Of a DNA stretch of 64,000 bases, positions 54,901 through 64,000 are shown one piece after another. The stretch is from positions 85,943,662 to 86,007,661 of the forward strand of contig NC_086027.1 in assembly GCF_036323735.1 (NCBI RefSeq), written 5' to 3'. The stretch is from Rattus norvegicus (lineage: Eukaryota > Chordata > Mammalia > Rodentia > Muridae). A model generated the notes under the pieces. That model saw nothing but the letters and a program-made list of their open reading frames with translations, made no database searches and was not told the origin of the DNA. The position numbers and the translations under genes are program-made. Position 1 is the first letter of the stretch. Each line of letters opens with the position of its first letter.

Positions 54901-56940
54901 AAAGGAACCTGGAATAGCAAAAAACCCAGGATAGCAAAAACTATTCTCAACAATAAAAGAACTTCTGGAGAAACCACCATCCCTAATCTCCAGCTGTATT
55001 ACAAAGCTACAGTGATAAAAACTGTATGGTATTGGTATAGAGACAGGCAGGTAGATCAATGGAATAGAATTGAAGACCCAAAAATGAACCCACATACCTA
55101 TGATCACGTGATCTTTGACAAAGGAGCTAAAACCACACAATGGAAAAAAGACAGCATTTTCAACAAATGCTGCTGGTTCAACTGGAGCTCAGCATGTAGA
55201 AGGTGGCAAATCGATCCATTCTTTTCCCCTTGTACAAAGTTCAAGTCCAAGTGGATCAAAAACCTCTACATAAAACCAAATACACTGAAACTAGAAGAGT
55301 TTCTAGTTTCTAATAGAAAAGAAAGTAGGGAAAAGCCTCAAACACATGGGCATGGGTGAAATTTTCCTGAACATAAAGAACACCAATGATTTATGCGCTA
55401 AGATCAAGAATCAACAAATAGGACCTCATAAAATTGCAAAGCTTCTGTAAGGCAAAGAACACTGTCATTAGGACAAAATGGCAATCAACACATTGAGAAA
55501 AGATCTTTACCAATTCTACATCCTATAGAGGGCTAATATCCCATATATACAAAGAACCCAAGAAGTTAGACTCCAGAGAATCAAATAACCCTATTAAAAT
55601 ATTGGCTACAGAGCTAAACAAAGAATTCTCAATGGAGGAATGTCGAATGGCAGAGAAGCACCTAAAGAAATGTTCAACATCTTCAGTCCTCAGGGAAGTG
55701 CAAATCAAAACAACCCTGAGATTCCACCTCATACCAGTCAGAATGGCTAAGATCAAAAAATCAGGTGACAACAGATGCTGGTGAGGATATGGAGAAAGAG
55801 AAACAATCCTCCATTGTTGGTGGGATTGCAAACTGTTAAAACCACTCTGGAACTCAGTCTGTAGGTTCCTCAGAAAAGTAGACATTGCACTACCTGAGGA
55901 CCCAGCTATACCACTCCTAGGCATATACCCAAGAGATGCTCCAATATATAACAAGGATGGATATATGCTCTACTATGTTCATAGCAGCCTTATTTATAAT
56001 AGCCGGAAGCTGGAAAGAACCCAGATGTCCTACAGCAGAGGAATGAATACAGAATATGTGGTACATCTACACAATGGAGTACTACTCAGCTATTAAGAAC
56101 AATGGCTTCTTGAAATTCTTAGGCAAATGGATAGAACTAGGAAATATCATCCTGAGTGAGGTAACTCAATCACAAAAGTTCATACATGGTGTGCACTCAC
56201 TGATAAGTGGATATTAGCCCAAAAGCTCAAAACACCCAAGATAGAATTCAGAGACCACATGAAGCTCAAGAAGAAGGAAGACCAAAGTGTGGATGCTTCT
56301 GTCCTTCTTAGAAGGGGTAACAAAAATGCCCACAGGAGGAAATATAAAGACAAAGTGTGGAACAGAGACTGAAGGAAAATCCATCCAGAGACTGCCCCAC
56401 CTAGAGATCCATCCCATATATAGCCACCAAACACAGACAATATTGTGAATGCCAAGAAGTGCATGCTGACAGAAGCCTGATATAGCTGTCTCCTGAGAGG
56501 CCCTGCCAGAGCCTAACAAACACAGAGGCAAGATGCTCACAGCCAACCATTGAACTGAGAACGGGGTCCACAATGGAGGAGTTAGAGAAAGGACTGAAGA
56601 AACTGAAGGGGTTTGCAACCCCATAGGAAGAACAACAATATCAACCAACCAGACACCCTAGAGTACACAGGGATGGATCTATTGCTCCAGCCACATATGT
56701 AACAGATGATTGCCTTGTTGGGCATCAATGGGAGGAGAGGCCCTTGGTCCTGTTAAGGCTTGATGCTGCAATGTTGGAATGTGAAGGTGGAGAGGTGGAA
56801 ATGAGTGGGTGGGTGGGTGGGGGAGCACCCTCATAGAAATAGGGGGAGAGAGAGGGTTTATGGAGTAGAAAAGGGACCGGGGATAACATTTGAAATGTAA
56901 ATTAAAAAATCCAATAAAAGAAAAAAATGTAAAAAAAAAA
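54901..56940 (+). mobile_element. 5'-truncated L1 with ORF2 end and 3' UTR
   Basis: About 2 kb of sense L1. It enters within ORF2 at about 54908 (AGCAAAAAACCCAGGATAGC) and runs through the C-terminal region of ORF2 to about 56290. The 3' UTR follows: CCATCCAGAGACTGCCCCAC, TCCTGAGAGGCCCTGCCAG, a GGGTGGGTGGGTGG run, and the terminal GATAACATTTGAAATGTAAA-TT with an AATAAAAG signal and A-tail. AACCTGG at 54906-54912 and 56945-56951 may be a remnant of the target duplication. Minus-strand frames of 143-144 codons across it are shadows. Confidence 0.92.
54908..56290 (+). pseudogene. L1 ORF2 C-terminal remnant, broken
   Basis: In a working L1 this protein supplies endonuclease and reverse transcriptase activity for target-primed retrotransposition. 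Only the region after the reverse transcriptase domain is present here. Segment 55012-55359 encodes the recognisable IKTVWYWYRDRQVDQW and NRIEDPKMNPHTY motifs. The homologous reading then moves to another frame: 55602-55784 encodes NKEFSMEECRMAEKHLKK and RFHLIPVRMAKIKKSGD. A TGA at 55782-55784 interrupts it just after RCW, where family members usually have CGA, a typical CpG-decay change. With frameshifts, stops and no catalytic domains it cannot function. Its decay fits an insertion of some age rather than an active element. Confidence 0.88.
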
Positions 56941-57000
56941 AATTAACCTGGTACTCTGACACAGACTACTCTCCCTGACCTGTCAGCATGTAAGGAATTT

Positions 57001-57077
57001 GCACTCTCAAGCCCTTACACAACAGGTATGTTCTTTTTACATCTTTATTCTCAGCTCACTTTTCCTTCCTGGTCAGC
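57001..57077 (+). repeat. Direct repeat, copy 1
   Basis: Segment containing ACACAACAGGTATGTT, CTTTATTCTCAGCTCAC and TCCTTCCTGGTCAG, about 80% identical by eye to 57573-57651 in the same orientation. Confidence 0.8.
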
Positions 57078-57572
57078 AATAATGTGGGACTCTCCTAGTT
57101 TCTGGCCTGAATATTGCATGGATAACTTTGATCAAAGGTCTTTTGATGTAGACTTTTGTAACTATCTCTTCTTAGGTCATTGTACGTTCTCCTCTTAATT
57201 TAGAAAGACATCTCTTTTCTTCCTTGAAATGAGTTGGCGAATCCTTTAGCTATACAGCATTTCCCATGAAGCTTCAGCAAAGTTATGTGTCTCAAACTTT
57301 TCTAAGGAGACTCAGTTCCATTGTATGCTTAGGTATTCTGATGGAGGCAGGGGAATGCTTAGTGCTTAGAAGCCCAGTTTGTGGACCCTGATCCTGGCTT
57401 GCTGGGACTTGCTGGTGATGGGACCTTTTAAAGGCTGCCTATCTCTGTTCCTTACCTGTATAACTCAAGTAATATATGTGTATACATTTTGCAGTTATTG
57501 ATCATGCTAATTTAGGTATGAGAAGGTAACTTGGTCCAGGGTAAGGTTTACTATGATTGAATTTAATTTATT
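57078..57572. other. Unannotated DNA between direct repeats
   Basis: About 500 bp with no recognised family. Confidence 0.35.
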
Positions 57573-57651
57573 TACACTGCCAAGTCCTCACACAACATGT
57601 ATGTTTCTTTTACCTCTTTATTCCCAGCTCTTACTTGTCCTTCCTGGTCAG
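57573..57651 (+). repeat. Direct repeat, copy 2
   Basis: Segment containing ACACAACATGTATGTT, CTTTATTCCCAGCTCTTAC and TCCTTCCTGGTCAG, paired with 57001-57077. Confidence 0.8.
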
Positions 57652-58599
57652 GATAAACAAAACTTTTTGTATATATACAGAAAGGTGATTTATACATCCT
57701 TACACCTCAACCCCTGCCTTCCCAACATGCCCCTGGTTACTGGTCACTAGTTTTAGCTAAAGCTAGTTATATGGTTTTATATATGCTATGTTGCATTAGG
57801 TCCAAGACAAAACTATTTGATCCCAAACTACATACTCTGATGTATAAAGGCTAGAAGATAATCTCTCCTAACACCTACAGAGGACATTCACACTATACAA
57901 ATCTTAGAAATCATCTTCATATTTAGCACATTTGCAGAGTAGCAGCACAAATGCCTGTCAGTATCAATCAGTGGGAACATTTCTATGTGTTATGTTCATG
58001 TGTAATTTAAGATGACTGATCAATAGGTTTGTAGATCTCGGAGGGGGGATTACATTCATCAAGGAACACTTGGAGAAGGCAACCAGGAGTAATAAACTTA
58101 AAATAACATGCTTTCCAAGCCACTTTAATTAGGTGCCTGTGAGCGATGCATTTCTCCTCTTTTTTGATTTATTTCTCCTACAGTGGTAATTTCCTTAGAT
58201 AAAGTAATGAGAACAGTTTGGGGTGGGATATTCACGAATACTTTCTTGACAAAGAAAGGAACTGATGGGGTCTTCAGAGACAAAGAAATGAAGACTTCAA
58301 CTGAACGAGAGGATTTCTGAACTCGTAGTGAACCTGTCAGCTCTTTATAAGAATTCTTAAGACTTGTTCAAATTTCACAATTGAAATACATTTCCACTCA
58401 ATTATTAAGCTTCAATGTTTCATCTTCTTGAGCGGTATTCATGCCTTCTCTTTATAAGTGAAAAAAGAAAACCACCGTTTTAAGGAGAACTGTGTATGTA
58501 GCTATTTGTCATATACTATACATATCTGTTTGAATGCTGTTGTCCTTAAATGGAGCAATTGTTCTGGTATTGTTGATCGCATAGAATTGTGGTCAAGTT
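57652..58599. other. Unannotated DNA
   Basis: Nothing recognised over about 950 bp. Confidence 0.35.
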
Positions 58600-58750
58600 C
58601 AGATGCATGTTTTTACTGAGATGGATCACGTTTGAATGCTATCTTTACCTCCTAGCAGTCTTGGGCAAGTTACTCAACATCTCTGAGGCAGGTCTCTCTT
58701 GCCCTATTTTAATGACATAGTGAGTGATGCTTAAAGAATCTTATAGCGCC
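58600..58750 (+). mobile_element. MIR SINE
   Basis: AGCAGTCTTGGGCAAGTTAC, TCAACATCTCTGAGGCAGGT, TTTAATGACATAGTGAGTG match MIR core and 3' half. Confidence 0.65.
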
Positions 58751-58829
58751 TCTGAAAAGTGACATGTACTTCAGCACGAACAGTCTCTGCAGGCAGGGGG
58801 AGGCACCTCTGACATCTTAGTTCTCCATG

Positions 58830-59018
58830 AGGGTTAGTTAGGTGGCTCGGTGGTTGAGAACACTAGCTGATCTTCCAGCAGACCTGGGTTCAGTTCAGTG
58901 GTGTCTCACAACATTGTATGATCTTTTGGCTCTGTGGGACACCAGGCATACTTCTGATGCACATACATGCTTGCCAACAAAGCACTCATACACATAAAAG
59001 TAAATATATTTTATTTTC
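58830..59018 (+). mobile_element. B2-class SINE
   Basis: GGTTAGTTAGGTGGCTCGGT, AGAACACTAGCTGATCTTCC, AGCAGACCTGGGTTCAGTTC (box B region) and CATACACATAAAAGTAAATA follow B2. The tail is AT-rich. Confidence 0.75.
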
Positions 59019-59716
59019 AAAGACTCTAGTTTATTTCAGAAGCATTCAGTCAGTTTTTGAGTGTTTTAGAAGCGGTTTAAGTAAAACAGGAAGGTTTTCG
59101 TAGAAGTCAAGTAAGTCGAGTTCATGAATCAGTGATATTTCGGAGAATGTATAAAGAGAACACATTGCGACTTGGATGTATTCGACATAACTTCTGAAGA
59201 TATTTCCACGCAGCTCTATATGCTAAGCTGTTATACAGAGATACAGAATAGCCCTTCATGGATACAAGGCTTTCTTGGCACCTTTGTCCAGTCTGCTCTG
59301 AGTTGGGTAGGATAGAAAACTTGAAAAAATGACTACAAGAAGCTTCACAAATGAAAGAAAGATGTAAACAAATAGGGCGATTTTAGTATGACAGAGTGTA
59401 CATTATCATAAATAGAATGTTCTGTAGGAAAGCAAAAGGAAAAGCCCACAGCAGGGGCTCCCCTACTAGACTGACTTGTCTCATTATGGTTGTATAGTCT
59501 GAGAACACTTTGAGGGAAAGGCTCTGTTCATTGTGACGGCTCCTAGTGTGTGGAACTGTACAACAAAGTAAAGGATAAGACATGACCGTCATCAAAAATG
59601 AGTACGGATGGAAAGGAAGCACGTAGCTGGCCTACACGGCACAGCCTTTGTGGGAGGGAAGATACGCACAGACTCAAGGCCAGGATTCTACAAATCCTAT
59701 TGTATAGATTAAGGGT
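59019..59716. other. Unannotated DNA
   Basis: Nothing recognised. A 79-codon minus frame at 59383-59622 has no known domain. Confidence 0.35.
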
Positions 59717-59855
59717 AGGATCTTTGGAGGCACATACTCCAGGTTCAGTCAGCTACTAAATTTTTACCTGTGCCTTGGTTCTAAACTTTACCACACCCCA
59801 ATTTGGGCTTATAAATTAGAGAGGACTGGTGAAGAGAATTAAGGAAGGTAACAGA
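59717..59855 (+). mobile_element. MIR SINE
   Basis: GGCACATACTCCAGGTTCAG, CTGTGCCTTGGTTCTAAACT and GAGGACTGGTGAAGAGAATT follow MIR with heavy divergence. Confidence 0.5.
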
Positions 59856-60342
59856 AACGAACTGCTGAACATGAGACAGTACTCAAGTAGCGTCTGTCTT
59901 AGCTTGAATTTCATAACAGAAAGAGAAGGACAGTTCAAAAGGCTAGAAATCCAAGATGGTGGCAGCACCAGTTCTAGGAGATGATCTGATCAAACTACAC
60001 ACACTTGCCCTCATTGTTATGCCCTCTGTCTACACCAGTTTACCTTCTAGAACCAACGGCTCCAATACCTACTTCTACAATTCAGTCAGTAACACTTGTT
60101 GACGCAGCACTGTTGTTCATTGAATATGTCTCTGCCCTTCCCTGGAGAGGACTCTAACCTCCCTTTTTCACAGGACAGGGGAGCAGCCAGTCTGCCGGCT
60201 TTATGTGCAATAACCCAAGGAAATGACCCCACAAAGATCACCTCACCACTACCACTGCCAGGTTGGCTACAGGCCCTCTCCACTCCTGCAGAACATTTAC
60301 AAACCTGCATGTGCTTACTGCAAAGTGAAACAAGGGTGAGTC
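59856..60342. other. Unannotated DNA
   Basis: Around 59886-59990 there is a faint likeness to an old repeat (CTAGAAATCCAAGATGGTGG). The plus frame at 60096-60440 (114 codons) overlaps a minus frame and is unrecognised. Confidence 0.3.
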
Positions 60343-60530
60343 CCATGGTTCAGCACACAGACCCTAGAATGCCATCTTCTAGGCACAAATCCAAGTGGCA
60401 CCAATTACTTGGTCTAGCCATTTTCTTCTCTGTACCATAGTTCCCTTGTCTAGAAAGGAGAGATAAAAAGTTATGATGCATATAAACCGCTTAGCATGAA
60501 TAGTTGGCACAGTCATTGTTGTTGGCATGT
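60343..60530 (+). mobile_element. MIR SINE
   Basis: AATCCAAGTGGCACCAATTA, CTTGGTCTAGCCATTTTCTT, CATAGTTCCCTTGTCTAGAA and ACCGCTTAGCATGAATAGTT keep MIR order from head to tail. Confidence 0.6.
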
Positions 60531-60564
60531 AATTATCTAAGTCTTTGCCAGACCTTTTAAAGTC

Positions 60565-60620
60565 AGTAATAATATACCAGTTCATATTTGTATCCCCAGT
60601 ACCTAACACAGAATCTGTCA
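60565..60620 (+). mobile_element. L2-type 3' fragment
   Basis: TTTGTATCCCCAGTACCTAA then CACAGAATCTGTCAAG match the L2 terminal 'tatccccagcacctagcacag' block. Confidence 0.5.
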
Positions 60621-60623
60621 AGA

Positions 60624-60661
<38 letters not shown>

Positions 60662-60770
60662 GACAGAGACAGAGAGACAGAGACACACAGAGAGACAGAG
60701 AGATAGTCAGCAGACAGACAGAGACACACACACAAAGAGAAAGATACATACACACAAACATTCACATACA
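60624..60770. repeat. (CA)n and (CAGA)n compound repeat
   Basis: (CA)n at 60627-60657, then CAGACAGAGACAGAGAGACAG-type units, then CACACA again. About 145 bp. Confidence 0.9.
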
Positions 60771-61479
60771 CTGAAATGAACCACACATAAAAGATCATCT
60801 CAACAGCAGAATACTTTTCAAAGGCATTAAACACTTTGTTTTTTTACCATGGTCCTTGTTGACAGTATGAAAAGTCCACAGATTCACTCTCAAAACAATG
60901 CTTTTAAAGATACACAATGAACTGCATCTCGCGTTACAAAAACCAAAAGAAAATCCAATTATATTGAAATAAAGCCATCAGGAATATGTGAAAATAAATT
61001 CGTGGCACAATAATATTGTGTTTCTGATTCAATAACAAAAATCCAGCCGAAGATCCAGCTCCAGTCATTTAGAGAAACAATGAGTTTAAACAATACTGAG
61101 GGAGATGTTGAACAATGAAAGCATGCTGGGAGAATCACCACTGGCCCCGTTGCCAAAGCCAAGGTCAGAGTTAGTGCTTTGAGGGTGTGTTGTTTTGATT
61201 AGTAGTGGAAGGAAATGCTAAATTTCATTTAGAGAGTGGTGCAAACAGAGATCATGTTTTCCTGTCTGAGACTCCTTCCTCCTAGTTAAGGTGCACAAGC
61301 TTGAAGCTTGGGTTTGTGAGAGTCCGCGAAGCCTCCTAGCAGGAGTTGCACTGTGTCTAGATGAAAGGGAGGGCTGTGCTTTCTGAACCCAGCAGCTACA
61401 CGCATTCAGCTCCCTCACCAGAGATGGGCACTGCCTGACTGTCTCGCCTGCTGGAGTTCCCTGAACGGATGGTGATACT
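60771..61479. other. Unannotated DNA
   Basis: Nothing recognised. Confidence 0.35.
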
Positions 61480-61910
61480 TCAAAAACAAAGTGCTTTCTC
61501 CAGGCCTTTCCTGATACTTTCCTTCAAACACAGTCCAATTTAGAAGCCTCCTTCTTAATGGCTTAATTATTGCATTCAGAAAAAGTAAATATGATCCTTT
61601 GGCTTTGGTTAGAGAAGAAATATGTCCCCTCTGCAGTGCTGGCACCGTGTCGAAGTGCGAGGCAATCTGCACTAGAGAAAGCTCTCTCTCCTTTGGGCGT
61701 GAGCCAGGCAGTTCAATAATGCTCCCTTTTATCTAAGTAGATCCTGGGCTGTCGCCCTGTTAACATTCAACCTCTCCTAAAGGAGAAGTCGGCCTTTGAA
61801 TAAAACACTGAAATTAGATAGGATTCCACATTCCTGGGACCTCTCTCTTCAATGTCAGCATTTTGCATCATTTTATTAGTGTGTATTAACTGCGCCGAGT
61901 AAAAGGTTTC
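61480..61910. promoter_or_regulatory. Candidate conserved non-coding segment
   Basis: About 430 bp with no repeat. It has balanced composition and several TF-like words: TTAATTATTGCA (61562-61573), TTTTATCT/TTTATTAG, CCTTTGGGCG and TATTAACTGCG. The call rests only on repeat-free, non-coding texture; alignment is needed. Confidence 0.2.
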
Positions 61911-61914
61911 ATTA

Positions 61915-62031
61915 TGGCATTTCCATACACACACACGTGATATACTTTGACCATATCCATCTGTTCTGTGGTCCTTCCTTATCCTCTTTCACATAGCACA
62001 GCCCTCCTTTTCCTGGTGAGTTTTGTTTTCC

Positions 62032-62034
<3 letters not shown>
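61915..62034 (-). mobile_element. Possible L1-type fragment, antisense
   Basis: ATACTTTGACCATATCCATC and TTCCTTATCCTCTTTCACAT resemble rodent L1-associated sequence that commonly precedes a TG array. Weak. Confidence 0.3.

Positions 62035-62096
<62 letters not shown>
62035..62096. repeat. (TG)30 microsatellite
   Basis: A perfect array of about 60 bp, lying between two antisense L1-like segments. Confidence 0.95.
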
Positions 62097-62098
<2 letters not shown>

Positions 62099-62239
62099 AG
62101 AGAGAGAAGTCCCATGATTCTTTGTTCTCTGAATTTGGCTTTTTTATTATTTTGCGGGAAGCGCCTCACAAAGTACCAGGCTCCAAAGTTAGATGACAAA
62201 CTTTGCCATATGTTAACCTCCATTTTTTTTTCTCAAAAA

Positions 62240-62815
62240 CAACACAATTTTGTTCTTTTCTGTGGTTGAATAATACCGCTTTGTGTATATACAGCACAAG
62301 TTTTTATCCATTCATCTGTTGATGGACACCTACTCTGGCCCCACACCTAGGCTATTGCGGCAATGACATGGATGTACGGTAACACCGTGGTATGACTGTG
62401 GTTCCTTCCGGTTTACACTGAGGGGTGCTACAGATGGGTCATCTGTTAGTTCTATTTTTAGCTGTTTTTTGAGGCAATTCCAGGGTGGTTTCTGCAGCAG
62501 ATGTCCTAATTTACATTCCCACTGACAGGATATTTATGTTTCTTTTTCCTTCAAATATTGATCTGTTGGTTTATTTTTTTGTTTTTCCTTTTCCTGGGTG
62601 ATAGCCACTTTGACTGAGGTGGAATGGAATTTCATCTCCACGCCGGTGCCAGTTAAAGATCTTGGAAAGTTATTTTATATATATTTATTGGCTATTTGTA
62701 TTTTCCCCCTTGTGGGGATCATGTGTTCCATTCATTTATAGATTTGTTGATTGAATTCTTTATTCTTTTGCTATTTAATATTTTGAATTCTTCATATATT
62801 CTCGATATAAATCCC
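62240..62815 (-). mobile_element. Ancient L1 (L1M-type) fragment, antisense
   Basis: TGGTTGAATAATACCGCTTT, TTTTTATCCATTCATCTGTT, GATGGACACC, CTAATTTACATTCCCACTGA, CAGGATAT, TAGCCACTTTGACTGAGGTG and TATTGGCTATTTGTATTTTC follow, in order, the antisense of the L1 ORF2 end that is shared across mammals. Heavily decayed. Confidence 0.85.
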
Positions 62816-63930
62816 ACCCCCTCCTCCCGTTACCAAAAGGCCAAAGGAAGACAAAGGAGAGAGTTATACTAAAGAAACATCTCCTGTGCCTATATTTACA
62901 TTGTTGGTGGAGAGCTGAAAAACTTGGGGATAATTCCAAATTGATCTTTTATCAAGACCAGGGCAGTTAGATGAGAGTGACTATTTTAATTAAAGTGGCA
63001 CCTGGCATGAGAGAATGGGAGATGTTAATGAGGTCCTCCCTGCAGGGCGACCTTGAGTGCATCCACTGCCCTTGACTGTACAGTGAGGTGGTGCAGCGCT
63101 CATCACCCTAGTGGGAGAACTCCACTAGTTGTCCTCTGTGGAAAGCACTTCACAAGCTAGCAGGCTCCATGACGGCTTTCGCTATATGCTGCCACCGTTT
63201 CCCTTTGCCAGAGAAGTATTACAGAAAAAGTAACAAAAGACAGGTGCTCAGGGTGATTTAGTAATGCGAACATGAAACGGAACTCCATTGTGAAAGCTAT
63301 TTGATTATTCAGGAACATCGAACCCCAAGATGTAGTTTCACAGAACTAAGGAACACTTAAATTATCATATTTTTTTCCTCTTAAATACTCGGCTTGTTGA
63401 CACTTAAAATGGTGATGATCCAGGCTTGCCTGACCCTACTAAGACTGGCATGGATGGTCTCACTAACCCAGAGCAAATTGCAAGTGCCAAGTGTCACAAG
63501 TCTTGCCTCCAGTTTGAAAGTCACTGTCGCATGCTTGGGGGAAGCTACAGAAAGTTGTTTTAACTTATCTGTTCTTTTATTATTTATAAAACAGCTAAAA
63601 TATCAAACTAACCAGGCCATTGTCTTAAAGTATTATTAAACTGTGTTCTCTGGATTCTCAAAGGCTGTTGAATCCATAGACCAACTCAGAGAATTAAAAG
63701 TTTGTGTATTTACAAAGTGGCTAATCCCTAAGATCTTGGAATTTTTTTAAAACTCATAAATGATAAAAGGCAGAAGTCTGTCCTCTAAAGCATTGTAAAG
63801 ATGTTTTTATTTACATGCCTGTGTCTGTGCCTCTCTGTTCATTAACTTTTCACTCAGTATAATGTTTTTGACTATTAATTCAGTCAATAAAAGCAGCTCA
63901 AAAAATTAGTTTTGCTGTATTATTTATCTT
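62816..63930. other. Unannotated DNA, possibly single-copy
   Basis: No repeat recognised. An 81-codon plus frame at 63394-63639 has no known domain. TTTTAATTAAAG at 62984-62995 is a homeodomain-type word. Confidence 0.35.
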
Positions 63931-63948
63931 GCACACACACACACACCC
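63931..63948. repeat. Short (CA)n run
   Basis: About eight CA units near the window end. The last 50 bases hold nothing else recognisable. Confidence 0.85.
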
Positions 63949-64000
63949 CTCCATTATTTGAAATAGTGGGGCATTTATGAATAAGTGGGAAAAAGCTCAA

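Noticed and set aside
55523..56648. Two minus-strand frames of 143-144 codons
   Set aside because: They are antisense shadows of L1 ORF2 and its 3' UTR.
60096..60440. A 114-codon plus frame with a Pro/Leu-rich sequence
   Set aside because: It overlaps an 86-codon minus frame and enters a MIR at its 3' end. No family resemblance.

Overview
The window is mammalian, rodent, and very probably rat (Rattus) nuclear DNA. Three things point that way: two near-consensus ID SINEs with intact target-site duplications (a family abundant and young in rat), many B1/B2/B3/B4 SINEs, and rodent L1 and ORR1/MaLR fragments. Long (TG)n/(CA)n arrays and low CpG density agree. Family names rest on recall of consensus features; no library search was run.

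I found no protein-coding gene, rRNA, functional tRNA gene or CRISPR array that I can support. Every long open frame falls in a microsatellite, a minisatellite, an old L1, or unannotated DNA where it starts at a non-ATG codon or resembles no family I know. The window is best read as intergenic DNA or a large intron.

Layout. 1-9 kb: mostly single-copy DNA with an L2 remnant, a B3, an antisense L1 piece and a B4. 9-20 kb: quiet AT-rich DNA, an L2, SINEs, a strong Z-DNA tract, a long degenerate TG array, a TATA/CRE-like site near 17 kb beside a URR1 DNA transposon, and an L1 3' end. 20-31 kb: ancient LTR-like repeats, a TAATTA-rich candidate regulatory patch at 21.96-22.16 kb, a B4, an antisense ORR1, a MIR, a textbook ID insertion at 27 kb, and two rodent MER-type repeats (27.1-27.6 and 28.7-29.6 kb). 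31-44 kb: a young B2 with a 17-bp duplication, a CpG-enriched island-like patch near 34.7-35.1 kb, purine arrays, an ID inserted into an older L2, and several L2/MIR remnants. 44.3-44.8 kb: a homogeneous 48-bp minisatellite. 45-54 kb: URR1, B3, B2, a B1 with a hexanucleotide expansion inside it, a rodent LTR-like repeat split by a B2, an ORR1, and a B4 ending in a 200-bp purine tract. 54.5-56.9 kb: two L1 remnants in opposite orientation. 57-64 kb: B2, MIRs, L2, microsatellites, an old antisense L1 and candidate non-coding regulatory DNA.

The parts do not form a pathway. The most checkable observations are the minisatellite, the expansion inside the B1, the nested insertions with target duplications, and a few candidate regulatory sites.
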